Shown here: positions 9,077-17,115 of the stretch, piece after piece
Position numbering within the stretch: position 1 is the first letter of the stretch
Layout: the number at the start of each line of letters is the position of its first letter
Origin: Ramlibacter agri
Lineage (GTDB): Bacteria > Pseudomonadota > Gammaproteobacteria > Burkholderiales > Burkholderiaceae_C
DNA length: 64,000 nucleotides
Assembly (NCBI RefSeq): GCF_012927085.1
Contig: NZ_JABBFX010000003.1
Span: forward strand, 868,001-932,000
Direction of reading: 5' to 3'
Made by a program: the position numbers and the translations under genes
Notes under the pieces: model-generated
Told to the model about the DNA's origin: nothing
What the model saw: only the letters and a program-made list of their open reading frames with translations
Databases searched by the model: none

Positions 9077-10176
9077 GGAAGAAGACGCTGTTCATGGCAT
9101 CCGCAGGAGTGGTGGCGGTGGTACTGGCGGGCAGCCTGTGCCTCGGTGGTTGCAGCAACATGGGCTACTACTGGCAGTCCGTCAGCGGCCATTTGAAACT
9201 GATGGACGCGGCGGAGCCGGTGAAGGACCTGCTGCATGACGACAAGCTCTCCGGACGCCTGCGCACGCGGCTGGAGCTGTCGCAGCAAATCCGCGACTAC
9301 GCGTCCTCCGAACTGAAGCTGCCGGACAACCCCAGCTACCGGCGCTACGCGGACCTGCACCGCAGCGCCGCGGTGTGGAACGTGACGGCCGCTCCCGCCT
9401 ATTCGCTGGAAATGAAGACCTGGTGCTTCCCCGTGACCGGCTGCGTCGGCTACCGCGGCTACTACGACGAAGGCGCGGCCCGCAAGGAAGCGGCTGGCCT
9501 GGCGGGCGAGGGCTACGAAGTCAACGTCTACCCGGTCACGGCCTATTCGACGCTGGGCTGGATGAACTGGGCCGGCGGCGACCCACTGCTCAACACCTTC
9601 CTCGGCTACCCCGAGGGCGAGCTGGCGCGCGTGGTGTTCCACGAGCTCGCGCACCAGGTTGTCTACGCCAAGAACGACACCACCTTCAACGAATCGTTCG
9701 CGGTGTCGGTGGAGCGCATCGGCGGCAACCTGTGGCTGCAGGCGCATGCCACGCAGGCCGCGCGCGACGAATACGCCGCCTTCGATGCGCGCCGGCGCCA
9801 GTTCCGCGACCTGAGCCGCACCACGCGCGAACGCCTGAAGGCGGTGTACGACACGCCCGGGCAGAGCACGGAGCAGAAGGAAGCCGGCAAGCAGCGCGTG
9901 ATGGCGCAGTTCCGCGCGGAGTACGAGCAGCTGCGCGCCACCTGGCCGGGCGACCCGGCGCGCTTCCGCGGCTATGACCGCTGGGTGCGCGAGGCGAACA
10001 ACGCCTTCTTCGGATCGCAGGCCGCGTACGACGACCTGGTGCCCGGTTTCGAGGCGCTGTTCGAGCGCAGCGGGCGGGACTGGAGCCGCTTCTACGAAGC
10101 GGCAAAGGAGCTCGCGAAGCTGCCGAAGGAGGAGCGCCACGAGCGGCTGAAGGCCATGGCGCCCGCCTCGGCTTGA
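9073..10176 (+). CDS. Lipoprotein zinc aminopeptidase (COG4324-like)
   Basis: A 367-residue putative aminopeptidase. GTG at 9073 overlaps the previous stop as GTGA and yields a lipoprotein signal with a hydrophobic core and lipobox LGGC, so it should be anchored in a membrane facing the periplasm. The zinc motif HExxH is visible as VFHELAHQ, with a downstream NESFAVSVE that can supply the third ligand and matches the COG4324 aminopeptidase pattern. The function next to a cytoplasmic molybdenum enzyme is unclear; the pairing may be only transcriptional. Confidence 0.82.
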   Translation: MRKKTLFMASAGVVAVVLAGSLCLGGCSNMGYYWQSVSGHLKLMDAAEPVKDLLHDDKLSGRLRTRLELSQQIRDYASSELKLPDNPSYRRYADLHRSAAVWNVTAAPAYSLEMKTWCFPVTGCVGYRGYYDEGAARKEAAGLAGEGYEVNVYPVTAYSTLGWMNWAGGDPLLNTFLGYPEGELARVVFHELAHQVVYAKNDTTFNESFAVSVERIGGNLWLQAHATQAARDEYAAFDARRRQFRDLSRTTRERLKAVYDTPGQSTEQKEAGKQRVMAQFRAEYEQLRATWPGDPARFRGYDRWVREANNAFFGSQAAYDDLVPGFEALFERSGRDWSRFYEAAKELAKLPKEERHERLKAMAPASA

Positions 10177-10177
10177 A

Positions 10178-10432
10178 TTACGACAGCGACGTGATCAGGG
10201 CGATGTACTGCTGCTTCGCGTCGTCGCTGCTGGTACCCTTGAACCCGTTCCACGCATCCCACTTCGCGCGGCCCACGAGGTCGCCGAAGCCGGGCTTCTT
10301 CTCGGCGACGTCGCCCGCCGTGGCCTGCTTGTACAGGCCGTAGATCTTCAGCAGCGTGGTGTTGTCGGGGCGCTCCGCCAGCTTGCGCGAGTTGGCGATG
10401 GCGGCTTCGAAATCGGCGTTCAGGTCGGCCAT
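10178..10432 (-). CDS. Acyl-CoA-binding protein (ACBP)
   Basis: A complete 84-residue ACBP, a four-helix cytosolic carrier that binds long-chain acyl-CoA esters. The hallmark stretches are LLKIYGLYKQATAGDV, KPGFGDLVGRAKWDAW and GFKGTSSDDAKQQYI, with the conserved Tyr/Lys/Trp binding residues present. It converges on the aminopeptidase gene with one base between the stops. It fits a genome rich in acyl-CoA metabolism, including a phasin and an acyl-CoA dehydrogenase in this window. Confidence 0.93.
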   Translation of the reverse strand: MADLNADFEAAIANSRKLAERPDNTTLLKIYGLYKQATAGDVAEKKPGFGDLVGRAKWDAWNGFKGTSSDDAKQQYIALITSLS

Positions 10433-10476
10433 GGGACGGCGGCTCCAGGAAAAGGGAAACCGCGTATCTTAAGTGT

Positions 10477-10944
10477 TCACTCTTCGGCGGAATTGATCGG
10501 CATCTCGCCGAGCCGGAAGGTGGCGAACTCCTCCTCGTAGGCCTTGGCCAGCGAGTTCTTCTCGCCCTCGGACAGCACCTTGCCGGCCAGCTGGAAGATC
10601 GCGTGCTCCTCGTCGTCCAGGTGGTGGAAGACCTTGTCGCGCAGCTTGCGGAAGTGCGGCAGCCAGCCCGGCGACGACGGCTCGATCTTGTTCAACTGGT
10701 CCACCAGTTCGTCCATCTCGTGGTGTTCCGCCATGCCGTGGCGGGCCTGCGCCATGGTGGAATCGAACGCGATGAGCGGCGAATAGAAGCAGCGTTCCTC
10801 CGCCGCGGCGTGCGCGGCCAGTTCGTGCTTCAGCTCGCGAAAGAGCTCGTTGCGGCGCGGGGTGTCGCCTTCGGTGTCGAGGAGTTGGGTCGCGAGGCCC
10901 CGCTGGGTGTCGTGGCTCAGGCGCAGCGCTTCGAAGATGTTCAT
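10477..10944 (-). CDS. Hemerythrin HHE-domain protein
   Basis: A 155-residue soluble four-helix protein of the HHE cation-binding family, expected to carry a di-iron site. Metal-binding patterns are visible in LRLSHDTQRG, HAAAEERCFYSPLI, MAEHHEMDELVDQL and FHHLDDEEHAIF. Start ATG 10944 (MNIFEALRLSHD) was chosen because it opens directly at helix 1; the upstream in-frame extension is low-complexity. Members are linked to oxygen, NO or iron handling and stress; which one applies here is unknown. Confidence 0.87.
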   Translation of the reverse strand: MNIFEALRLSHDTQRGLATQLLDTEGDTPRRNELFRELKHELAAHAAAEERCFYSPLIAFDSTMAQARHGMAEHHEMDELVDQLNKIEPSSPGWLPHFRKLRDKVFHHLDDEEHAIFQLAGKVLSEGEKNSLAKAYEEEFATFRLGEMPINSAEE

Positions 10945-11000
10945 GAGGCGCGATTCTTCCGCGCCCGTCCCGGCGGCCGTGTAGGCCGGTGGCTGGTCCG

Positions 11001-11774
11001 TCAGTCCTGCAATTCCTCGCGCGCGAGTTCGACGTCCAGCCATTCCTTGGCGTCGACCGGCGTGATGGCGGCGGCCTGCTGGTACAGGCGCGTCGCTTCC
11101 TTCAGGCGCCGCTCGCCTTCCAGCATGACGAGCCCGTTAGCGTATTCGATCAGGACGATGGGCGACGCGGGACTCAGCTTCAGCGCCTGCTCGAACAGGG
11201 TCAGGCCGGTTTCCTTGCGCGCACCGTAGGTCATGCCGCCGATCAGCGAGCCGACCTTGTCGATCACCTCGGCGTGGAAGGCGGCCAGCGCCGCGTGAGC
11301 ATAGGCGTGGCGCGGCTGCAGTTCGATGGTCCGCTCCAGCGAGTCCTTGACCTTGCTGCCCAGGCCCTGGGCCAGCGCCTTGGCGACGCTGATGCCCTGG
11401 CTGTAGCGGCCCAGCGCATAGGCCTGCCAGTACCAGGCGTTGGCGTTCTGCGGGTCGGCCTTCAACTGCGCGTCGCCGCGCTGCGCGACCTCCTGGAACA
11501 GGTCGAGCCGGGTCTTTTCGCGCTTCTCGAGGTAGTTCGCGTGGATGCAGGTGGCCTTGTTGGCCACCGTGATGCCGGCGCCGCCGGCCCGCACACCGGA
11601 TTCGGCTGCCTGCTGGAACTCGCCGTTGTGGAAGAACACCCAGGCTTCCAGCACCGCCGGGTCGGCGGGCAGCGGCTCGGCATCGCTCGCGTGCAGGCGC
11701 TCCCAGAGGCGCCGCACGCCCGCGGCGTCGAACCGGAATTCGCCCGGGCGCGGAAACGCCGCCCACTTGGCCAT
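11001..11774 (-). CDS. TPR-like helical protein of unknown function
   Basis: A 257-residue soluble protein built from helix pairs resembling tetratricopeptide repeats. Examples are NANAWYWQAYALGRYSQG, PRHAYAHAALAAFHAEVI and ASPIVLIEYANGLVMLEGER, each with the W/G/Y/A/P spacing of TPR units. There is no signal peptide and no catalytic motif. I recognise the type as a conserved hypothetical but cannot assign a partner. It lies 29 bp beyond the TetR gene on the same strand and may belong to the phasin transcription unit. Confidence 0.7.
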   Translation of the reverse strand: MAKWAAFPRPGEFRFDAAGVRRLWERLHASDAEPLPADPAVLEAWVFFHNGEFQQAAESGVRAGGAGITVANKATCIHANYLEKREKTRLDLFQEVAQRGDAQLKADPQNANAWYWQAYALGRYSQGISVAKALAQGLGSKVKDSLERTIELQPRHAYAHAALAAFHAEVIDKVGSLIGGMTYGARKETGLTLFEQALKLSPASPIVLIEYANGLVMLEGERRLKEATRLYQQAAAITPVDAKEWLDVELAREELQD

Positions 11775-11803
11775 CGCTTGCCTCCTTGTGTCGCTCCCTG
11801 GCG

Positions 11804-12475
11804 TCAGCCGGCGTCCTCCCGTTCGCCGGCGTACGCGCCGGCGAGCCGCAGCAAGTGCGCGCGCTGCGCCGGTTCCAGATAGGGTACCAGCAGATGGAGC
11901 ACGTGGTGCGCGCCGCGCAGCAGCGCCTGCTGCGCGCCCTCCGGTTCCAGCGCGCGCCGCGGCTCGCGCACGTATTCATAGCTCAGCCAGTAGGTCAGCA
12001 CCACCACCATGCTGGTGGCGGTGGCTTGCCGTTCGCGCGGGGCGATCTGCACGGCGCCGGACGTGCCCATGCCGGCCAGCAGCGCGTCGATGGCGACCCG
12101 CTTGTCTTCCAGCAAGGCCTGGAAGCAGGTCTCGAGCTGCCGGTTGCGGGACAGCAGGTCATTGAGGTCGCGGTACAGGAAGCGGTACTGCCACAGCAGC
12201 TCGAACAGCGTGTGCAGGAAGAACCAGGCGTCCTCGACGTCGCGCACGCCGCCGGCGGCCTGCAGCAGTTCGCGCAGGGCCGCCTCGTAGTCCGCGACCA
12301 GGGCGTTGACCAGCTCGTCCTTCGAGCGGTAGTGGTAGTGCAGGTTGCCCGCGCTGATGCCCAGCTCGGCCGCGATCGCGGTGGCCGGGACATTGGGTTC
12401 GCCGAAACGGTTGAAGAGGGCGAGCGAGGCTTCGAGGATGCGTTCGGCGGTGCGGCGCGGGGCCTTGCGCGCCAC
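11804..12475 (-). CDS. TetR/AcrR-family transcriptional regulator
   Basis: A 223-residue regulator. Residues ~8-55 form the TetR DNA-binding domain (RTAERILEASLALFNRFG, ISAGNLHYHYRSKDELVNAL), followed by an all-helical ligand domain. The start is GTG (CAC at 12473-12475), one base after the phasin stop, so the pair is an operon. The arrangement suggests control of PHA or acyl metabolism, but this is inference from position. Confidence 0.87.
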   Translation of the reverse strand: MARKAPRRTAERILEASLALFNRFGEPNVPATAIAAELGISAGNLHYHYRSKDELVNALVADYEAALRELLQAAGGVRDVEDAWFFLHTLFELLWQYRFLYRDLNDLLSRNRQLETCFQALLEDKRVAIDALLAGMGTSGAVQIAPRERQATATSMVVVLTYWLSYEYVREPRRALEPEGAQQALLRGAHHVLHLLVPYLEPAQRAHLLRLAGAYAGEREDAG

Positions 12476-12476
12476 C

Positions 12477-12977
12477 TCAGGCCGCGGGCTTGCGCACGCG
12501 CTTGCGAGGGGCCTTGGCCGCCGGCGCGGCGCTGCGTCCTGCGGTGCGGGTGCCGCGGCGCGCTCCGCTCAGGGCGGCCAGCTGGCGCTCCAGTTCATCC
12601 ACGCGCGCCTGCAGCGCCGCCATCTCGCCGTGGGCCGGCACGCCCAGGTTCTGCAGGGCCCGGCGCACCCGCTGCTCGAAGATGCCTTCCAGCTTGTCCC
12701 ACTGGCCCGCGGCCTGGCTGGACAGGTCCTTGGCCATGTTCGCCATCCGGCTGCTGGCCTCGGTCAGCTTCTCCTCGGTGGCGGCCTGGGTCTTGCGCTG
12801 CAGGCCCACGCCTTCCTTCACCAGCGCCTCGAACACCTTGCCGCCCTCCTGTTGCGCCTTGGAGAAGGCGCCGAGGCCGGCCAGCCAGATCTGCTGCGCC
12901 GACTCCTTGACGACGTCGGCGAACTGCGCCGAGGACATGCCCGCGCCCGGGTCCTTGCTGTCGCTCTTCGTGGCCAT
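12477..12977 (-). CDS. Phasin family protein (polyhydroxyalkanoate granule-associated)
   Basis: A 166-residue PhaI/PhaF-type phasin, a protein that coats PHA storage granules. The N-terminal ~110 residues contain the phasin helix signature IWLAGLGAFSKAQQEGGKVFEA and VKEGVGLQRKTQ, then a leucine-zipper-like segment (ALQARVDELERQLAAL). The tail is Arg/Lys/Ala/Pro-rich and resembles histone-like PhaF tails that bind DNA. First gene of an operon with the TetR regulator. It marks a PHA-accumulating organism. Confidence 0.88.
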   Translation of the reverse strand: MATKSDSKDPGAGMSSAQFADVVKESAQQIWLAGLGAFSKAQQEGGKVFEALVKEGVGLQRKTQAATEEKLTEASSRMANMAKDLSSQAAGQWDKLEGIFEQRVRRALQNLGVPAHGEMAALQARVDELERQLAALSGARRGTRTAGRSAAPAAKAPRKRVRKPAA

Positions 12978-13091
12978 GCGCTTCTCCTGTGCTGGGATGC
13001 GGGCAATGTACCCCCGAACGGGGGTTCTGCGCGACAGTGGGTCGATGCCATAATTTCACGGATCAGTGCGGCTGCAGCTGCGGGGTAGTAA

Positions 13092-14156
13092 ATGATCTTG
13101 GTTACCGGCGGCGCCGGATTCATCGGTTCGAACTTCGTTCTGGACTGGCTCGCCGGTTCAGGCGAGGGCCTCGTCAACCTGGACAAGCTCACCTACGCCG
13201 GCAACCGCGAAAACCTGCGTTCCGTCGAAAAGCATCCCGGGTACGTGTTCGTGCACGGCGACATCGGCGACCAGGGCCTGGTGGAGCAGCTGCTTGCGCG
13301 CCACCAGCCGCGTGCGGTGCTCAACTTCGCGGCCGAATCGCACGTCGACCGCTCCATCCACAGCCCCGGCGGCTTCATCGAGACCAACGTCGTCGGCAGC
13401 TTCCGGTTGCTGGAAGCCGTGCGCGGTTACTGCGATTCGCTGCCCGCCGCGCAGCGCGAAGCGTTCCGCTTCCTGCACGTGTCGACCGACGAGGTCTATG
13501 GTTCGCTCGCGCCGGACGCGCCCGCGTTCACCGAGGACCACAAGTACGAGCCGAACAGCCCGTACTCGGCCAGCAAGGCGGCCAGCGACCACCTGGTGCG
13601 GGCGTATTGCCACACCTACGGGCTGCCGGTGCTCACCACCAACTGCTCCAACAACTACGGCCCCTATCACTTCCCCGAGAAGCTGATCCCGCTGATGATC
13701 GTCAACGCGCTGGCCGGCAAGCCGCTGCCGGTGTACGGCGACGGCCAGCAGGTGCGCGACTGGCTGTACGTGGGCGACCATTGCAGCGCGATCCGGCGCG
13801 TGCTGGAGGCGGGCCGCGTGGGCGAGACCTATAACGTGGGCGGCTGGAACGAGAAGCCCAACCTGGAGATCGTGCGCACCATCTGCGCGCTGCTGGACGA
13901 ACTGCGCCCGAAGGCGGGCGGCGGCAGCCATGCCGAACAGGTCACTTTCGTGAAAGACCGTCCCGGCCACGACCGCCGCTATGCCATCGACGCGCGCAAG
14001 ATCGAGCGCGAGCTGGGCTGGCGGCCGGCCGAGTCTTTCGAGACCGGAATCCGCAAGACGGTGCGCTGGTACCTGGAGAACCCGGACTGGGTCGCGCGGG
14101 TGCAGAGCGGCGCCTACCGCCAGTGGATCGCGGCGCAGTACGAGCAGGCGGCATGA
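13092..14156 (+). CDS. rfbB: dTDP-glucose 4,6-dehydratase
   Basis: Converts dTDP-D-glucose to dTDP-4-keto-6-deoxy-D-glucose. The 354-residue extended SDR shows the NAD-binding [10 protein letters not shown] (residues ~7-16), [11 protein letters not shown], the STDEVYGSL motif and [12 protein letters not shown] with the catalytic Tyr/Lys, plus [19 protein letters not shown]. It opens the polysaccharide locus. The usual companions rfbA, rfbC and rfbD are not in this window. Its product is the substrate needed by the aminotransferase RffA encoded at 29558-30700. A candidate -10 (CATAAT, 13049-13054) lies upstream. Confidence 0.95.
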   Translation: MILVTGGAGFIGSNFVLDWLAGSGEGLVNLDKLTYAGNRENLRSVEKHPGYVFVHGDIGDQGLVEQLLARHQPRAVLNFAAESHVDRSIHSPGGFIETNVVGSFRLLEAVRGYCDSLPAAQREAFRFLHVSTDEVYGSLAPDAPAFTEDHKYEPNSPYSASKAASDHLVRAYCHTYGLPVLTTNCSNNYGPYHFPEKLIPLMIVNALAGKPLPVYGDGQQVRDWLYVGDHCSAIRRVLEAGRVGETYNVGGWNEKPNLEIVRTICALLDELRPKAGGGSHAEQVTFVKDRPGHDRRYAIDARKIERELGWRPAESFETGIRKTVRWYLENPDWVARVQSGAYRQWIAAQYEQAA

Positions 14157-14181
14157 TTTCAGGTTTCGGTCCGCCGGTGTC

Positions 14182-14211
14182 TTGACGTTTGCCTGATCTT
14201 CACGCTTGTAA
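14182..14211 (+). promoter_or_regulatory. Candidate sigma-70 promoter ahead of the methyltransferase-wzm-wzt genes
   Basis: TTGACG (14182-14187) and TTGTAA (14206-14211) are separated by 18 bp in the 102-bp gap after rfbB. A second possible -10-like stretch, TATGCGAGAAT, lies at 14241-14251; nearly the same string occurs upstream of slmA. Sequence resemblance only. Confidence 0.35.
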
Positions 14212-14258
14212 CCGCCCACATCCGTCGGGCTGCAGGTGCGTATGCGAGAATTCACCTA

Positions 14259-16304
14259 TTGGAGGGAGCTGCCGTAGATGGCACGGGATGCTTCCGGATT
14301 ACGGGATTTGAATTGGGACATCTTGTCGAAAAATACACGGCTGCCTACTTCCTGAAGAAGGACGAGAACGGGTCCGTGCTTCCTTATGGCGTTGAAGGCA
14401 TCGAAGCCTTCGAGCAGGGGGAGCTGCGCGAGCATGACCGCGCGATTCTTGAGCACGTGGATTTCCGTGGCGCGAGCGTCCTGGAATTTGGCTTCGGTCG
14501 CGGGGAGTCGATCAAATACGCGTGGGAGCGCGGCGCGGCGGCCTACGTTGGAGTCGATTTCTCGGAGTCCGCCTGCCGAATCGCCGGCGGGTTCCTGCAG
14601 AAGTTCAAGGTCGAGGGCCCGCGCATTGTGTGCTCGGACGCGCTCGAATTCCTGCGCCAGCATGTCGCCCAGGGCGAAGCGGCCCAGAAGTTCGACGTGG
14701 TGATGATGCTGGACTTCGTCGAGCACGTGCCACGCAGCGAGCTGGCCGAGGTGCTGCGACTGTTGGGCGACTGCCTGAAGGAAACGTCAGTGGTGGCGGT
14801 GAACACGCCGGACTTCCTGTTCGACAACGACGTCATCTCGGAAGGCCTGAACGAGCAGGGCTGCGACTCCTCGGATTTCATCGATGAGACGCGCGGCATG
14901 CACTGCAACCGGTACACGCTGGACAGCCTGCGCCGGTTCTTCCTGGCCCTGGGCTATGCCGCCGTTGGCCGCGGCCACTACTTCGTGCCTGCCACGCCGG
15001 AAGACCAGAACCCGTTCGGCGGCGTGCGCAGCTACGCTGGCGACTGGCAGGCCGCGCAGGCGCGCGGTTGCAAGCTGATGGGCAACTTCCCACGAGAGTC
15101 CTTCGAGGTGACTTACGAGGTGCAGGAAAAGCCGGAGCTGCACACGTTCCTGGACGGGAATCTGGCGGGGCTGTCCATCTACGTCACGCGTAGCTACCTG
15201 GAGTACTACGGCGGCGGCAACTACGACGACTTCCTGTCCGGGTTCATCGCCCGCCACGACCTCGCCGGCAAGACCGTGTTCGATCTCGGCGGCTTCGTCG
15301 GCGTGAATAGCATGCAGTTCGCCCGGCTAGTGGGACCGAATGGCCGCGTCTGCGCGTTCGAGCCCAACCCGATCAATGCCGACCGGCTGCGGCAGAATCT
15401 GTCGGAGAACGGCGAGCTCGAATCGCGCGTGCGCGTCTATCCCTTTGCGCTGTCCAACGAACAGGGCACGGTCCGCTTCAACGTGCATCGCAACGTCGAT
15501 GCCGGCGTCAGCAGCGCCTCCTACATGCAGGGCGCGCACACAACCCTGTCCGAAGGCACGCTGGCAGGCCTCGGCTTCACCGAGGTCGACGTCCGCTCCT
15601 GCACGCTGGACGAGTTCGTGCGCCGCACGGGTTTTGTGCCTGGCCTAGTGAAGATGGACATTGAGGGATCGGAACACCTGGCCCTGCTCGGGGCCATGGC
15701 CACGATGAAGGACGCGAGTCCGGCCGTGATGGTGGAGTTGCACTCCATCTATTGCGCGGTCATGGTGCTGAACGCCCTGGAAGGCCTGGGCTACGTCTGC
15801 GAGCTCCTGCATGTGGAGGAGGACGGCCGCTGCTACATCGGCGCCGCACCTCGCGCGAAGGCCGCCGAGGCCCGCCGGAGCGAGCAGGACGTTGAGGTGC
15901 TTCAGGCAACAGTGTACCGACACGAGCTGGAACGCGTCCGCCTGCGCATCGAGGCCCAGGCGCGGCAGCAGGAACAGCGCGAAGGGCAGCACGCGCAGGA
16001 GCGCGCCCGCCTGCAGGCGGAGATCGCCGGGCTCCGCGTCCAGCAGGACTCGAATTCGAGCGAACGCAACGTCGAACGGTCCCAGACCGAATCCGAGCGG
16101 CAGGCGGAGCGTGCCGCTTGGCAAGCCGCGCTGGAGGACCGCACGGCGCAGTGCAACGCGCAGATCGCCCAGCTCGAAACGCGCCTGCGGGAGCAGGAGG
16201 TCGCCGCCGGTGCGTTGGCGGCCGACCTCGAGCGCATCCGCAGTTCCCCGCTGATCCGGGTGGGCCGCAAAGTGCGCAGGGTCTTCCTCCTGGGCACCCG
16301 CTGA
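14259..16304 (+). CDS. Double SAM-dependent methyltransferase with C-terminal coiled coil; N-terminus possibly frameshifted
   Basis: A ~680-residue cytosolic protein with three parts. Residues ~60-240 are a class I methyltransferase (motif I VLEFGFGRGES at 75-85, acidic Asp-100). Residues ~330-500 are an FkbM-type methyltransferase (VFDLGGFVGVNS, CAFEPNPINADRL, VKMDIEGSEH). Residues ~530-660 form a Gln/Glu/Arg-rich coiled coil ending in a basic RVGRKVRRVF. It lies directly before wzm-wzt, where chain-terminating methyltransferases with coiled-coil rulers (WbdD type) are known in ABC-dependent O-antigen systems. In this frame only a TTG at 14259 or 14313 can start. A good ribosome site, GGAGGGAGCT at 14261-14270, serves ATG 14278 in another frame, which stops after ~25 codons, so a small indel near 14300 is suspected. 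Confidence 0.8.
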   Translation: MEGAAVDGTGCFRITGFELGHLVEKYTAAYFLKKDENGSVLPYGVEGIEAFEQGELREHDRAILEHVDFRGASVLEFGFGRGESIKYAWERGAAAYVGVDFSESACRIAGGFLQKFKVEGPRIVCSDALEFLRQHVAQGEAAQKFDVVMMLDFVEHVPRSELAEVLRLLGDCLKETSVVAVNTPDFLFDNDVISEGLNEQGCDSSDFIDETRGMHCNRYTLDSLRRFFLALGYAAVGRGHYFVPATPEDQNPFGGVRSYAGDWQAAQARGCKLMGNFPRESFEVTYEVQEKPELHTFLDGNLAGLSIYVTRSYLEYYGGGNYDDFLSGFIARHDLAGKTVFDLGGFVGVNSMQFARLVGPNGRVCAFEPNPINADRLRQNLSENGELESRVRVYPFALSNEQGTVRFNVHRNVDAGVSSASYMQGAHTTLSEGTLAGLGFTEVDVRSCTLDEFVRRTGFVPGLVKMDIEGSEHLALLGAMATMKDASPAVMVELHSIYCAVMVLNALEGLGYVCELLHVEEDGRCYIGAAPRAKAAEARRSEQDVEVLQATVYRHELERVRLRIEAQARQQEQREGQHAQERARLQAEIAGLRVQQDSNSSERNVERSQTESERQAERAAWQAALEDRTAQCNAQIAQLETRLREQEVAAGALAADLERIRSSPLIRVGRKVRRVFLLGTR

Positions 16305-16344
16305 CGCGGCCGGTCGCGCGAACATTCCCGTATCCGAAGCAGTC

Positions 16345-17115
16345 ATGGGCACCAACCTGCGCATTTTCTGGAGCTTGGTCGTCGCCGACCTGAAGCGCCG
16401 CTACACCGGCACCTACCTTGGCTGGGTGTGGGCACTGGCCGCGCCGCTGGCGACGATCGGCGTGCTGCTGTTCGTCTTCCGCTACGGGTTCCGCTCGGGA
16501 CCCATCGACGGCGTGGACTTTACGGTGTGGCTGGTGGTCGGCTTGGTCCCCTGGTTTTTCGTGAACGACGGGCTCATCGCCGGCTCCAACGCCATCGCCG
16601 AATACAGCTTCCTCGTGCGCAAGATGCACTTCTCTACGGAGATGTTGCCCATCGCGCGCATCTGCTCGTCAGGTTGCGTGCATCTGGCGCTGTTGGCGTT
16701 CACCTTCCTGCTGCTGGTCGCGCACGGGCGCACGCCCAACGTTTACTGGCTGCAACTACCGTACTACATCGCCTGCCTGTTCCTGCTGGTGCTGGGTGCG
16801 GGGGTGCTGTTTTCCGTGGTGCAGGTGTTCGTCAAAGATTTCCAGCAGGTCATCATCATGCTGATGCAGGTGCTGTTCTGGGCCACGCCGGTGGTGTGGG
16901 AGGCGAAGATCCTGCCGCCCCAGTTCAAGCCGCTGCTGCTGCTGAACCCAGTGCACTACATCGTGCAGGGCTATCGTGACACCTTCCTCGACGGAGTCTG
17001 GTTCTTCCACAAGCCGCATGAGACGCTCTGGTTCTGGGTCGGCACGATGGTGCTCTTCACGGGCGGCATGAGCCTGTTCAGCCGCATGAAACACGAATTC
17101 GCCGATGTCCTCTGA
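16345..17115 (+). CDS. wzm: Polysaccharide ABC transporter permease
   Basis: A 256-residue ABC-2-type inner-membrane permease with about six transmembrane segments. The N-terminal amphipathic stretch FWSLVVADLKRRYTGTYLGW and the later NPVHYIVQGYRDTFLDG are typical of Wzm/TagG-like exporters. With the overlapping ATPase gene (11-bp overlap) it forms an exporter that moves a completed undecaprenyl-linked polysaccharide across the inner membrane. Function is secure at family level; the exported polymer is unknown. Confidence 0.92.
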   Translation: MGTNLRIFWSLVVADLKRRYTGTYLGWVWALAAPLATIGVLLFVFRYGFRSGPIDGVDFTVWLVVGLVPWFFVNDGLIAGSNAIAEYSFLVRKMHFSTEMLPIARICSSGCVHLALLAFTFLLLVAHGRTPNVYWLQLPYYIACLFLLVLGAGVLFSVVQVFVKDFQQVIIMLMQVLFWATPVVWEAKILPPQFKPLLLLNPVHYIVQGYRDTFLDGVWFFHKPHETLWFWVGTMVLFTGGMSLFSRMKHEFADVL

